Shown one piece after another: positions 45,587 through 56,645 of a DNA stretch of 64,000 nucleotides. The DNA comes from Kwoniella bestiolae CBS 10118 (taxonomy: Eukaryota > Basidiomycota > Tremellomycetes > Tremellales > Cryptococcaceae). Every line of letters starts with the position of its first letter. The first letter of the stretch is position 1. Under the pieces are notes generated by a model. It was not told where the DNA came from. It was given only the letters and a program-made list of their open reading frames with translations, and did no database searches. Location of the stretch: contig NC_089241.1 in assembly GCF_000512585.2 (NCBI RefSeq), positions 124,001 to 188,000 on the forward strand. The letters run 5' to 3'. Made by a program: the position numbers and the translations under genes.

Positions 45587-46558
45587 ATGATCGGCACCGA
45601 CAACAGCCAGCTCACCGAGCTCGAGAAGTATGCCGACTTTGTTGAGCAGACAAGCAAGGTACACGATCGACTTGCCTTGGAGAACTATCATACCTGGACT
45701 CAGCTCGAGCAGACTCTGATTGCTCGAGGGAAGCTTCAAGATCGCTCTGAGGCAAAAAAGCCGGACGATTGTTTTATCGACAATACCTCTGGAGGAACGC
45801 CAAAACCCGATACCACCCTGGAAACGTTCGCCCAAACTGGTTCTCAAGAAGACCCTAATTATCCCGCGCTGTATCAAGGTAGGGCATGCTTGGTGCTTTC
45901 AAGAACAGATCGACCTGACTCTAGCAAGCTCGAAACTCTGAACGAAATCCAAAAGGACATAGAAGAACGAATTTCCCGCCTGAAGGGCATCTATCTCCCA
46001 AAAGTCCAGAACCGCTTACAGGAAGTTTTGGATCCCAATTTCGTTCTGGACTACAATATCGATCCTTATCCTGATTCAGATGCGGTCGAAGTAGATTTTA
46101 CGATTGCCGCCTTCGAAAAGCAGATTTTAGGTGCACTCGCCCTGTCCAGTGGAACCAATCAAACAGTTTCCACAGTCAGTGCCAATGATGAAGAATTTGC
46201 CCCACAGAGCTGGGTGCAGTGTGATCAAGAAATCTTGCAATCCTATCTTCAAGACCCAGAGATCTCCAGAAAGATCAGAAGCAAGTCTATCGAGCTTGTT
46301 GAGAAGGTGATGAGATACGTAGCTGATAGCAACGAGCCGGGAGGGCCCCATTATACTTTGTACCATGCTTATTGGGGAGTTCGAGTCGCAAGAGACTGTG
46401 AACCTTCTGGGAGTCGAAGGGTCGTTCAGGTGCACGGTGGAAGGCCGTATCAGAGGGATCCTCTATACAACACATTCTTTGTCAGAGATCCATCGATAGC
46501 CAATGATTCTCAGAGTCACTCCTCAGAGTGCGCTCAGCCGGACACTGTTGACTTGTAG
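45587..46558 (+). CDS. Orphan DY-motif family protein (intact)
   Basis: A single exon of 323 residues (MIGTDNSQLTELEKYADF). N-terminal coil; a low-complexity linker; a second helix (EIQKDIEERISRLKGIYLPK); then the family signature LQEVLDPNFVLDYNIDPYP followed by a VEVDFTIAAFEKQI helix. A second conserved block is ILQSYLQDPEISRKIRSKSI. The tail contains FFVRDPSIANDS, the beginning of the C-terminal cap seen in other families, but it then diverges. The same two blocks, in the same order, occur in 48770 (NYVFDYTIGP; YQSYLKDPESKRTIRDRS) and 53082 (SCIVDYPINP; NDEIRRRSV). No known domain, membrane span or signal. It is the only undamaged member in the window and so the reference for the family. 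Confidence 0.7.
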   Translation: MIGTDNSQLTELEKYADFVEQTSKVHDRLALENYHTWTQLEQTLIARGKLQDRSEAKKPDDCFIDNTSGGTPKPDTTLETFAQTGSQEDPNYPALYQGRACLVLSRTDRPDSSKLETLNEIQKDIEERISRLKGIYLPKVQNRLQEVLDPNFVLDYNIDPYPDSDAVEVDFTIAAFEKQILGALALSSGTNQTVSTVSANDEEFAPQSWVQCDQEILQSYLQDPEISRKIRSKSIELVEKVMRYVADSNEPGGPHYTLYHAYWGVRVARDCEPSGSRRVVQVHGGRPYQRDPLYNTFFVRDPSIANDSQSHSSECAQPDTVDL

Positions 46559-48769
46559 GTGAACAATGGTATGAACGACACAATGTCGTTAGGTCCATAT
46601 ACAGAATGCTGGTCCAATCTAGGAGTTGATCCGATGAAACAGCGGGGAAATGGTGGATGAGTTCATAGCTGCTCAGCGACTCGTATCCTGTAGTTTCTTC
46701 ATGTGATGAACGAGTGATGTCCGCAGTGCGTTGATACTTGAACACGATCATTGATACATCGTTGTTCCCGAGTCGATCAACCACTGTCATTTTGTCGATT
46801 CAAAGTCAGGACAGAATTCTCAGAGCCTTGTCACAGCCGTAATACGATATTTTACGATCCGATCATCAGACAAGCGAGATAAAAAGACACAGATGGGCCG
46901 ATGAGGCAGGCAGGTGTACTTGCGTGATGAGCAGGATTTGAAAACGGACACAGAAGGCGATGATCAATGCTCGCTTGAAGATGGGTTCCAAGTCTTGCCA
47001 AGGGTTGTATTTGCTTGAAAGATATATGAGAGTATGGTTTTCGAGCACAGAGTACTGTAGCTTTCCACATCAATCTTGGTTTAGTCTAACAATCTCAGTA
47101 CTTTAGCGTCATGTCAGCCACGTGCCTATATAACCAGTGGACATTTCCGGCGGTCGGAGATGCTCAATCGTTGCTTTTATAGGTCAGCGTACCGACGGCT
47201 GGTTACGTCAGTACCTTTGTTACATTTCGATATACCAACTTTGCTGGTTTATAGGGGTAATATGTCTTAGATAGAGTTGTGTTCTTAGCTCCTGTTCTCT
47301 TAAGGCAATTGTTCAATAGTCTCAGAGCACCTAGGCGTATCTTGCATACTGTCGCACGTCGAATGAGCCTGAGCGCTGGTACCACTAAGATCAGTGGCCA
47401 TTTGGCTATGACTCGTTCTGAGCTCGTTGAGTCGTGCTCTACTTTTGCCCTAAACAGTTGGTCGGTCGACGTCGTCGGATAGTATTGCCTTTCAACCATC
47501 CAAACTGCTCGATCAATTCACAAATGACGAGAGACGCGAGACGTAAGAAGTGGTATGATCCACTGTTGTAAGCGTTCGTACAACGATATTGATGTGTTAG
47601 ATCGTAAATGGGATGGAGGGAGAAGTTTATAGATATGCAGACAAGCTTGGACTTCGACGTGGAGCTACTTATACTTTGACCTGAAGGTGAAATGTGTGAC
47701 TCGAGATCGGAGTCAGACCTCGCAGCCGGTTGACCTCAGAGAACAACGTTGGAAGGATCATGGCGAGCTCACGGATGACCGAGGCCCCCTCCATGTCTGG
47801 AACATCGCATGACATCATTCCCAGCAGTCCTTTGAGCTTGTAGATAAGGGAGGGCGCCTCGCTGTTGTCTGACAGCGCTATTTTTTGGAGCATTCCGATT
47901 CACAGCCTCTTGGCAGTGATCACACACCGAATTATGTGACGCGTCGAGTATCTCACTTCCTTGCAGGACTCGCCCTCGTAACATGGAGGTCTCTCCGTAA
48001 GGGTACACTCCTCTCTTCCTGTGGTCTGCGGAGTGTTTTAACGAGACACCTTAAAGTTCGCATTCCGGGAGCTCGTCATCTTGTAATGCTGGTCAAGGAA
48101 TTGTCCTTGACCACAAGTTGAGATACCGGACCCCGCAGGTCAAATCAGGCTTCCAGGAAGACACCCGAAAGATATTGTCATTGAACAGCTCAAGGCTACT
48201 GCTACTGGGGAGTATGGTGGTTCAAATCCAATGTTCTTCGGACTTCTCAACAGTCAGAGGCTCGCAAAAAGTCCAAAGGAAGGGTCAGGCATTACAGAGG
48301 TAACCTCTTTGGACATACAGTACTAAGGAACTTCGAGTAGGCGTATATATTTGCAAACAAGGAGCACCGCTCTGGGACTCTTGAGGGTGAGGAGATGAAA
48401 GGTAGAATGGCTGTAACACAGTAATTTGTTGCTGTGCTTCGAGAGTGAGGTCATTGGGTATATCAAAGTATTACTCCATGATCTACCTTTGACATTCAGT
48501 ATCTCAAAGGACTGTTTGGGCAAGTCTGACCATTTTGAGCGGCGGTCTTCGTTTTCATTGGGGTAATCTCGCTTGATCATAAAGAGCAAACACAGAAGTC
48601 GTCCGTTTGCATCCCCCTCATCACCAACCTTTGTGGACAACAACCCTCCGGCCAGCAGGATTGTCCGCATAATATGAGTCCTGAAAGTGACATTCTCACC
48701 ACTGAACCAAAGGTATTTTATCTCATGTTATTTTGAGGACTCGGACAAGTGCTAAACATCATATGTCAG
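46559..48769. other. Largest gene-free stretch, 2.2 kb
   Basis: No gene model could be supported. It contains an orphan promoter-like element at 47120-47137 (ccacgtgcctatataacc) and several short open frames (47203-47499 minus, 47669-47893 minus, 47885-48121 plus) without homology to the local families. It may hold a worn-out gene or a non-coding transcript. Confidence 0.45.
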
Positions 48770-49701
48770 ATGAATCCACCTGATGACGGTGGTTCCTTCT
48801 CACTCGATAAATACGTCGCTGAAGTTCAAGCTAAGAACAATGAGGATCTGGGCCTCTGTTGGGAAATCTATAATCTCGTCACTAAGCTCAATGATATCCT
48901 GATCACCATCAGTAAAAGAGACGATCAAACTCGAAGGCGAAAGTACGACACTCGCTTCACTCGCAGGAGGACAGGAGTCCACCTGATTAACGATGGACCA
49001 AAAGTTCCATCGAGATACATCGAAGAATGCCGTCCATTCCATCCTGACGGTCCCTCTCCGAACGTGCTCAAACTGTCGGATCAATGGGGGAAAACTACCG
49101 AGGAAAGTCTAAAAAGGTTCGAAGAAGAGGTGATGGATAGCATCCGTACTCGTCAGGAAGACCTTCTGACTGCCCGAAAACGATTGGAAGAACTTTCGAA
49201 CCCAAACTACGTTTTCGACTACACTATAGGTCCCCAATCAGATGTCGTGGAGATAGATCTTGCAATCTGTGAACTCGAACATCGGATTCGAAAAGAGCTT
49301 GTCGCTAAAAAAATGGAGTGATCTGCCCGGATTTTCTGGAAAAATATATGGAAAGTCGCTTTGACCAAACTTACCAATCGTATCTTAAAGACCCTGAGTC
49401 CAAAAGGACGATCAGGGATAGGTCCGCTAAGATCATCTTCGAGACGGTAGACTTTATTAACAGAAGTCCTGATTTGGGATGGTTAGACTCCGGCTTATCA
49501 GGTGTCCGTTTGAGTGTCGATGCGCGTAGATCGAGCCTGAGTACAGGAAGCTGGGTCAGTGTCTCCAGCAAAGATCTGGATCCAAGAACAAATCATTATT
49601 CCGACAAATTTGTCGATACATTGTTCGTCGAGGATCCGCCTCTGTCCTCTGATCACGAGGGAGAACCGCCGCAGACTGCTCAATCTATCAAGGAGGAATG
49701 A
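48770..49701 (+). pseudogene. DY-motif family member with a frameshift at an A7 run
   Basis: From ATG 48770 (an upstream GTG at 48749 is in frame) the protein runs MNPPDDGGSFSLDKYV... ARKRLEELSNPNYVFDYTIG... VVEIDLAICELEHRIRKELV to TGA at 49319-49321. Directly before the stop is a run of seven A (49307-49313). Reading one base back after this run gives the frame that is open to 49701 and carries the second family block (YQSYLKDPESKRTIRDRS) and FVEDPPLSSDHE. The 45587 gene reads through this point without interruption. One missing A would explain it: a true frameshift mutation, a sequencing error, or slippage at the homopolymer. If the run were corrected the protein would be about 311 residues. 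Confidence 0.6.
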
Positions 49702-51074
49702 CGGTACCACGAGGGGCTGTAGTGTGATGATATTGTGGTACACTGGCAGGACGACGGCTTCCCGGCTGTTGATGGTGTACAGAAAGCTTGAACGAATGGG
49801 GACAACATGCTTATGTGAGATATGGCCGGCTATGTGGCAGTTCTTCTTCCACATTCATGTGAATGTTGATGTTGCACTTTTGTCCTACACCCATAATCAG
49901 CTGCAGTCGAGTTTGTGTCCAACTACCTGTAGCAAGTCATCCGAGATGACAGCAAAGGAAGCTGAATCGAATGCAGAGGTGGCTGATTGTGCATGGATAA
50001 TGCAAAGTATGATTACACCGGGATGGCGCCGAACGATATGACAAAAGCTTCTGGCATCAGTAATAATACCACGCTTAATGTGACATTATGATAGCTGCAT
50101 AATCTATCCGCCTAAGAGTTGTGTGCTTCCTCTTCGTCTCACAGGTCAATCCCTCCTGAGATTGTATATCTTGCTTCTATGAGTGTGATCGATATAATCA
50201 GCCCCGGGCTTCCATGAAGCACCATTGGATAGTTTAGCTTCGTCGAGTCCCATCAAATTTCCCCGATCACCTTCTCCAATACGTTTAGCAGCGATTCTGC
50301 GTACTTGGCGATTTCTCTATCGTCCCCTTAACACTTAGTTGGGAGGCTTGATTGGCCGAAAGACTGACTACTCACAGCGGCAAGATGGAAAGATGAGGCT
50401 TGGTGTTATCGTTGGATTGATACTCTGAAGGTTTCGAGATAGCCTGCTTGACAACAACGGCTGCGGAATGTCGCTTTCAGGCGGCCACCTGTAATAGTCC
50501 GCGAATACAGGACTATCACTTCCACTAAAAGGGAACTGCAAGACATGTCTTGATAGGCTGAGACACAGAACGGAGATACTTCGCTACCGAATACGAGTTC
50601 GCCCAAACGACTAGTTGGGAGTGTTCGTAGCGAGTACTCGAAGTAAAGGTATAAACAGATGATTCGTGAGATAAGTCTTGTAGAAGCTCCCTCAAGAAAT
50701 GTATATTGTATACTCTCGCATATTTGTTATATCGTACATCCTATCGCACTTCGCCTTCGTGTCTTATTCAGAGTACATTGTTCGACCTCTTACACCACCC
50801 TGAGGATAAAGGATCGAAACGTCATCATATGACGACAGAGTGAGCACTGAGGAGCCCTTGATGCTACAAGGGGTTAAGCGGACCTTCTGAAACGAGTGGC
50901 CAAATTTTCATACTCAGCCGAGGTTCTAAATGTAGCTGCTCGGGGGCTACAAAATGTTTAACGACTGGGATTTCAACCCCTCAGCAGATTCTCTCTTTCG
51001 AAAACTGTTGCTCACTCGGCACTACACATTACATTATCATTGCGTTCTAATTCGAACCTCGCACCTTCATCAAT
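49702..51074. other. Gene-free stretch, 1.4 kb
   Basis: 3' flank of the frameshifted gene and promoter of the next. Open frames at 49498-50041 are on both strands and lack motifs. Confidence 0.5.
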
Positions 51075-51972
51075 ATGACTCTACTGTCGTTCATACGATC
51101 TTGCGTCTCAGGAGTAAGTGAAAACCATACAACTCCCCAAGCAAAATTCTCACAGGTCCAGCTGACGAATCTATGCCAGGCCACCAAAAACTCCACTCTG
51201 GAGGACATGAAAAGCAAAAATGATCAACTTGCTCAAGACTTGAATGCGACAAAAGCTCAAATCAGAGCCATGTTGAGTAGCTTTGAGGAATGTTCGAGGT
51301 TTCAGAAGACGTACCAAGAAGTCACCGAAGAGAACGACAGGCTCCGCAGACGATGCGCTCTATTAGAGAGCCAGATCAAAGACTTGACGAGCCCTTCGAG
51401 CCCTTCCAAATATGCCAGAGACGCGACCAAAGGTAGTTCAACTCTGTCCTCCGAGCAAATGATATTGGAGCTCTTCAAATAGAAGTGTATACTTCAAGCA
51501 AAATTGGAGCAAGCGAGAGTACGGTTGGGGGAGATTACTCGACCAGGCTATCAGCATGATTATTCTCTTCAAGGTTTAGATGTGACAGATACGGCTGCGT
51601 TTGATATCGATTAATCTAGGCTACGATCCGATATATCGTTCAACTTAGGACGGGGGATACTTAGGAGACCCAGCGCCGAGTTCTTGTATGAACCTCCCCC
51701 GTTGGGCCGAAAACGTGTTCACTTCGAATGCTGTCTCAACGCGTCAGATAGGCGAGACGGCTGTCAGATTCACACGAGCCCTGTATGACGAGTTGAAGTC
51801 TAAACATCTGCTGTCACAAGAGACTCGCGAAGGCGACCAGATCGGATGGGAGATACGGTGGTCCAGGAGGGAGGACGGAAGGGGTACAAATGTGGAGCTC
51901 TGGTCTAATCTCTCGGATCCGTGTACAAAGATTGATGAGGCATCCTTCGATGATCCTCCATTTCGACGTTGA
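51075..51972 (+). pseudogene. Decayed paralogue of the 1861-2952 gene
   Basis: ATG 51075 gives MTLLSFIRSCVSG, then a possible 42-base intron (gtaagt...cacag, in phase), then the coil LNATKAQIRAMLSS... DRLRRRCALLESQIKDL, which aligns with STKAQIRALL... ILWRRRCAILESKL of the intact gene. The frame hits TAG at 51480-51482, continues with EITRPGYQHDYSLQ (intact: MSRPGWRKNYSMHL), hits TAA at 51612-51614, then shifts frame before 51690 to RFTRALYDELKSKHLLSQE (intact: CIQGWYDELSKHRVLSIE), and ends early after DEASFDDPPFRR, where the intact copy has its cap. Two stops, one frameshift and loss of the cap make it a clear pseudogene. The tetrapeptide repeat of the intact copy is absent. Confidence 0.75.
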
Positions 51973-53081
51973 GCATTCTGCCGATACATACAATCGAACG
52001 GCTTGAGTCAACCACCGTGGACATTGAGATGTATGATAGGCGTTGACGGTGGCCTTGACCTTTGTCTTCGTGATGCGAAGTTTGCATTCGGTAAAGGAGT
52101 TAGATGCCGGTTGCAGCTTCCTATGCAGCCACTCCCCTCATACTGTGCCTAGTGAATATCAGAAATACCATAGAGTCGAGTATTAGGATGATGAGAATGG
52201 CACTATGATAAAGAGAACGGCTTCGAGAAATCAGAAACAGTCCCTCGCTGTGCAGTCTGTGGAGCGACACCAACATGGCAGATTAGCGCCATCGCAATGC
52301 CAACATTCAAGTCGCTAAGAGCACCAGTGGTTCCTCGAACCTTTTCGAGAGTCGCTTCTAGAAGTAAGTTAATGGCATCCCTGGAAGTCCGAAAAGGTTT
52401 CGATCATCTTGAACAATGCCTGTTGAGACTACATCAGAAAGCTATGCCATTACCCTTTTGCGGTTATTGAGCTTACATGATGAACATCGCTGACCGAGCG
52501 ATCTGGATCTCCAACGAGAGCATGATGTCACACCTCGCAGATGGCTATGGTGTAAGACGAGGGAGGTATCCAAACGTGATTTTTCTTGATGCAAGTTCTC
52601 CTACGCCGGAACCGTCTTGGATCATAAGTATGCGTCATAGCATGTAGTCTTGCATCCTTACATATTCGTAGGGTCTAGACCAGATCTAACAAGGGAAGTA
52701 CTTTCTAGAGGTGTCAAAGCTTGTCGCAGCCTAGTATCATCCATTCATTGTCGGTGATGTCATCGAGCTTTCAGCAATCCGATCACCTTTGAGGACCTAC
52801 CCCTTGTGCGATGTCATACGCCTTCTTGTCACCGTGGCACTTGATTGACCTCTATTGATTAGGCCAGGGATATTGCCCTATATAAGATGCTGTGTCTCGT
52901 CCATCTTCCCCTTTCTTCCAATTGTTCAACATATCTTTGATATACAGTGCTGAGACCACACCTATCCCTCGCCATCTATTCAGATCTACGCGGTTATACA
53001 ACGCTGTTTTAAAGGTATGTAAAGCTCGCACTCTCTCAAAGGCTGTAATTGGCTTTTGCTGATAGAATTGACTGAGCGCAG
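51973..53081. other. Intergenic with promoter and 5'UTR intron of the 53082 locus
   Basis: 1.1 kb. TATATAAG at 52879-52886, then a probable 67-base 5'UTR intron at 53015-53081 (gtatgt...gcgcag). The rest is featureless. Confidence 0.55.
52879..52886 (+). promoter_or_regulatory. TATA box of the 53082 locus
   Basis: TATATAAG. With the 5'UTR intron removed it lies about 136 bases before the first ATG. Confidence 0.6.
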
Positions 53082-54064
53082 ATGAATGACACCCGTACCG
53101 AGATTCCGTGGCCCAAAAGTGGTTGAACGAGCTCGAAGTGGACCTGAATGGATTTTTGAAATTCGAGGCCGAGCTGAATGAGAAACTACTTTCTCTCATT
53201 CAAACGACTGCACAGATAAAGGAGCGAAAGACCGATGGTCGAATGGTCATCAGCACTACTTCTGGTTCAGCGGTCCCTCATGAATTATCAAGATTTTTAT
53301 GCTCTGCCGGTCTGCATCACGCGGCAGTATCGGACATACTTGCCAATGAAAATATCACCCAGGAATCAAAGATAGAAAAGCTGTGGAAGATCCGTGACTC
53401 CCAGGCTGCAAAGAGACGTATCCTCGATAGAAAGCTTGAATCGGCAGCTCACCGACTGGAGCTACTCTCCAATCCAAGTTGCATTGTCGATTATCCCATC
53501 AACCCCGATCCTCTTTGTGATCCTGATGCGGCCACAGTAGACCTGCCAATACACCACCTGGAGCAAGATATCCGAGCGGCAATCGCAACAGCTCGAAGGG
53601 ATGATCTCCTGGGCAATACTGCGCTCGGCCAATTTACCAACCAGATTTATCTGCATTCGTACAACTCATTGGTGCAAGATTCAAAGACTAACGATGAAAT
53701 CAGGAGGAGGTCGGTCAGCAGCGTATCGACGATGTATAACAATCCCAATTTCAGACAGGCCTTGGAGTCATCCGGTGGTGAAGCTGATTGGCTGATTGAG
53801 GCTGATAGATCACCTGATCATTAAGCAACTACGATTCATGTCTTTTCCAAAACTTCCAACGGGGACTCGGCAATCGATACTTTCACGATTTTCGATCCTC
53901 CTTTCGTGGATGATGAGATCAGGGAGCATCTGAGCGGTCTAGGGCTAGATAACAGAGGTTGGTCAAATGCGACTGACAACTCTCTATGGGGACTTCTGCC
54001 AAAGTTCCTAAAACTTTCCAGATCTGGTAGTCCCCAGACCTTTGGTGAGGCCGAGGCTGCCTAG
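53082..54064 (+). pseudogene. DY-motif family member with start-frame break and in-frame TAA
   Basis: After the 5'UTR intron the first ATG (53082) is out of frame with the conserved reading, which is open from 53090 (DSVAQKWLNELEVDL...). The family signature LELLSNPSCIVDYPINP, the following VDLPIHHLEQDI helix and the second block (NDEIRRRSVSS) are present. TAA at 53822-53824 interrupts; the same frame then continues ATTIHVFSKTSNGD... FTIFDPPFVDDEIREHLSGL, the full C-terminal cap, to TAG at 54062-54064. This tail ties the DY-motif family to the array and coiled-coil families. Two lesions argue for a pseudogene. A non-AUG start plus readthrough is the less likely alternative. Confidence 0.65.
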
Positions 54065-54219
54065 GATTTTGCGGGCTATTTTTCCTACTCTATGCTTCAT
54101 CCACTTCATATCTTCCCCAACTTTTCAATTGTTTTGTACATACTACTGATATCGCTTTCAAAATCACCTCTCATGTATCTTATACTCGTATGCTTTATAC
54201 AACCTCGACATCACCTACA

Positions 54220-55795
54220 CTATACAAGCAGACCTCCCGTGCCAGTCAACTCATCGTCGTTACTATAATACCTCGTTGCGCTCATGTCCGCCGCCTCATC
54301 CTGCACCTCCATACCCACCAGCTGAACCCTCTCGTTAACCTCCCTCGCCAGCTGCTCATCACCCTCCAAAGCACTATACAAGATAGTAGGGAGAGAAATT
54401 TTATCCGACGAATCATGACCCTCACCGGTGTGTTCGGCTTGATAGGTATGTTCAGCTGTTATTCGACCTGTGACGCATCGCCTTCGATTGTAATTTGCGA
54501 TATTGAGGATTGAGACGTGCTCCACTTCTTGGGGGATGCCGATGTACCTGGGTGATTAAGTTTGGACTCAGCTTCACATCCCTCCGAAAGGTAGATAACC
54601 ACTTGACCAGCGCATGACGGGGTCCTGACTTGTCGTTGTTACCCCTCAGGTCCTTGTCATCCGGCAGAAATAGATGATACGATGTAGAGAGCCACCCCAC
54701 TCACTCGGTGTTATCCACTCCAACTAACCAATGTCTCCTAACAAACCTCCTCAACTGTGCCTCCTGGGACAAACACTCTCTATGATTCTCTACCTTCTCG
54801 CTCCCCCCATCTGACCCACACGCTATCCAATTATTCCTACCTATCAACACGATCTTCACCCTACTTGCGCTGATACCATTCAGATCAATCCCATCGAGTT
54901 GCGGCGTATAAACCACCAACTCAGCCAACAGCCTATTTTCCTGTCCTAAGCTCTGGGGGGTACCCAACATGTCGATGGCAATTCTATATGTATCTTCCTT
55001 GAGGATCTCACCCTCTCCGGTATCGGGGTAAGCGGGAAAATGAACAATGATGGAATCGCTCTTGATGGTATTCCATACTTCCCTCAACAATCCCCTAATC
55101 ATCAGTGGGCGTCTGTCCAGTTCAGTGAATATGGGGGACCCGAAGGATATCGAATCGATTTGATCGAACATAACCCTATCCCTCCAAGTGTTCATTCCAA
55201 TCTTCCACGTCTCCCCCCCAGCCTTGAGGAGACACATGAGACTTTCCATATCGGAGATCACAACGCTTTCGACGAGGTTGCAAAGCGTGAATTTCCTAAT
55301 GAATGGTGATGTCGTAGAGCTTGGATCATAGGATAGTCCGATTGAGTGGAGGGGCATTATTCCCGGACCACTTACAGGCCATCGTTCAGGCGCAGCTGGT
55401 CCGCCAAAAGATGGTCCGAGACCTTGAAAGTAGGCTTGACAGTTGTGGAAGGATAGGGTTATATGTCGGTATAGCTGGGGTATGATTTTCTTGTAGTTCG
55501 CTTTGCACGTGCGGGAGATCGATAGTTTCAGGGAGCAGGATGGGTGGGAGAGGACGTGGGTCCATATTTGTTGGGTCAACTCGGGTGGAAGAGAGGCCAT
55601 TAGCTCGACTAGCGCTTCGAGCGGATCGACCGATGAGGTGGATTGGGTGTCGAGGTCCATTTGCATTGGGGATGAGATTGATATAGGGGAGATGGTGGAG
55701 GGAGTGAGGGTTGGATGGGGTTTGATTTGTGGGCTGAGAGTGAGGGTGAGGGGGTCGGGCATGATGAGTTGTAGGGTGTTGATTGGTGGTATCAT
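54220..55795 (-). CDS. F-box-like protein (intact, two exons)
   Basis: Minus strand: exon 54705-55795 from ATG 55795 (MIPPINTLQLIMPDP), exon 54220-54547, intron of 157 bases with gtgagt and cccag, joined GA|G in phase; about 472 residues. The frame is open a little upstream to a TTG. The N-terminal Pro/Ser/Thr-rich leader precedes the F-box-like helices LMASLPPELTQQIWTHVLSH and LKLSISRTCKANYKKIIPQLYRHITL. The middle has VVISDMESLMCLLKAGG, aligned with FLIISDLMAFEALLKVTD of 41453, and RVKIVLIGRNNW with VQIFFIQ. RRFVRRHWLVG corresponds to the FMTRHF region. The second exon (YIGIPQEVEHVSILNIANYN) corresponds to the last exon of the decayed 42972 locus and confirms that splice. No C-terminal CxxC is seen here. 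A substrate adaptor role is inference only. Confidence 0.65.
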
Positions 55796-56645
55796 CGGGT
55801 TAGGTGTCGCAAATGGCAAGATAGCAAGTGTCGCGGTGTCAGTGGGGGTATCTCGTCATGTTCAAGTATATATACTATTTGAGGGGACACAACATATCAT
55901 GTGAGAGTACCTGATGGTCGTTTGTGTACACCATATCATCCTTTGTCGTCATGTACAATACTGATCGACGCGAGTGATTTCAAGTGTAATGTTGCTGCGT
56001 GACCGTACGGGTACTCTTCTGCAATGACGAACGGATCTTGCCGTATTGAAGAGCGCATCTGTATATAGTATTTGCTCGAATCAAAACACAAGGTGTACCA
56101 TGGGATGCTGCATGATAACAAGCAGATAGAGCGGCTACAGTAACTAATACAATGCCTTGCTGTCCATTGTACGTCAGTACGCAAGGTTTTGCGTTTCTGG
56201 ATCTTCGAGTTCAGAACACCGCGTATCCTCCCTCAGCTGTACTCGTGCACCTACCTGTTCCAGATAAACTTTCCCAGTGATTCACCTCTCTATACCCATC
56301 GACCAATCATCGCATGTGTTTGGGAATCTGGCAATGATCTTAGAGTTTACACGCAGATCAAAATCATGATGTTCCTCTTCTGTTTTTTTGGTGCTTTCTG
56401 TGCAGATCATTGTGCACTGAAATGACGTGACGAGATTTGCTTATCTCTATTACAGAATGAGGCAAGAATAGATGGGCGATGCCGATACTCGCCATCTGCA
56501 TCATAGGATCATACGGCCTTGTGGTCTGGCAGATAAGACTATATCTTCTCGATGGATTCTTGGGATGTTTCTTGTTATACTGATAATTCTTCATCCACCT
56601 CGCCTCGTATAGTGCATCTTCGCTTGACTCTGCTCTTGAAACACG
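55796..56645. other. Divergent intergenic region of two F-box-like genes
   Basis: 850 bases between the minus gene starting at 55795 and the plus gene at 56646. No coding exon supported. Confidence 0.5.
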
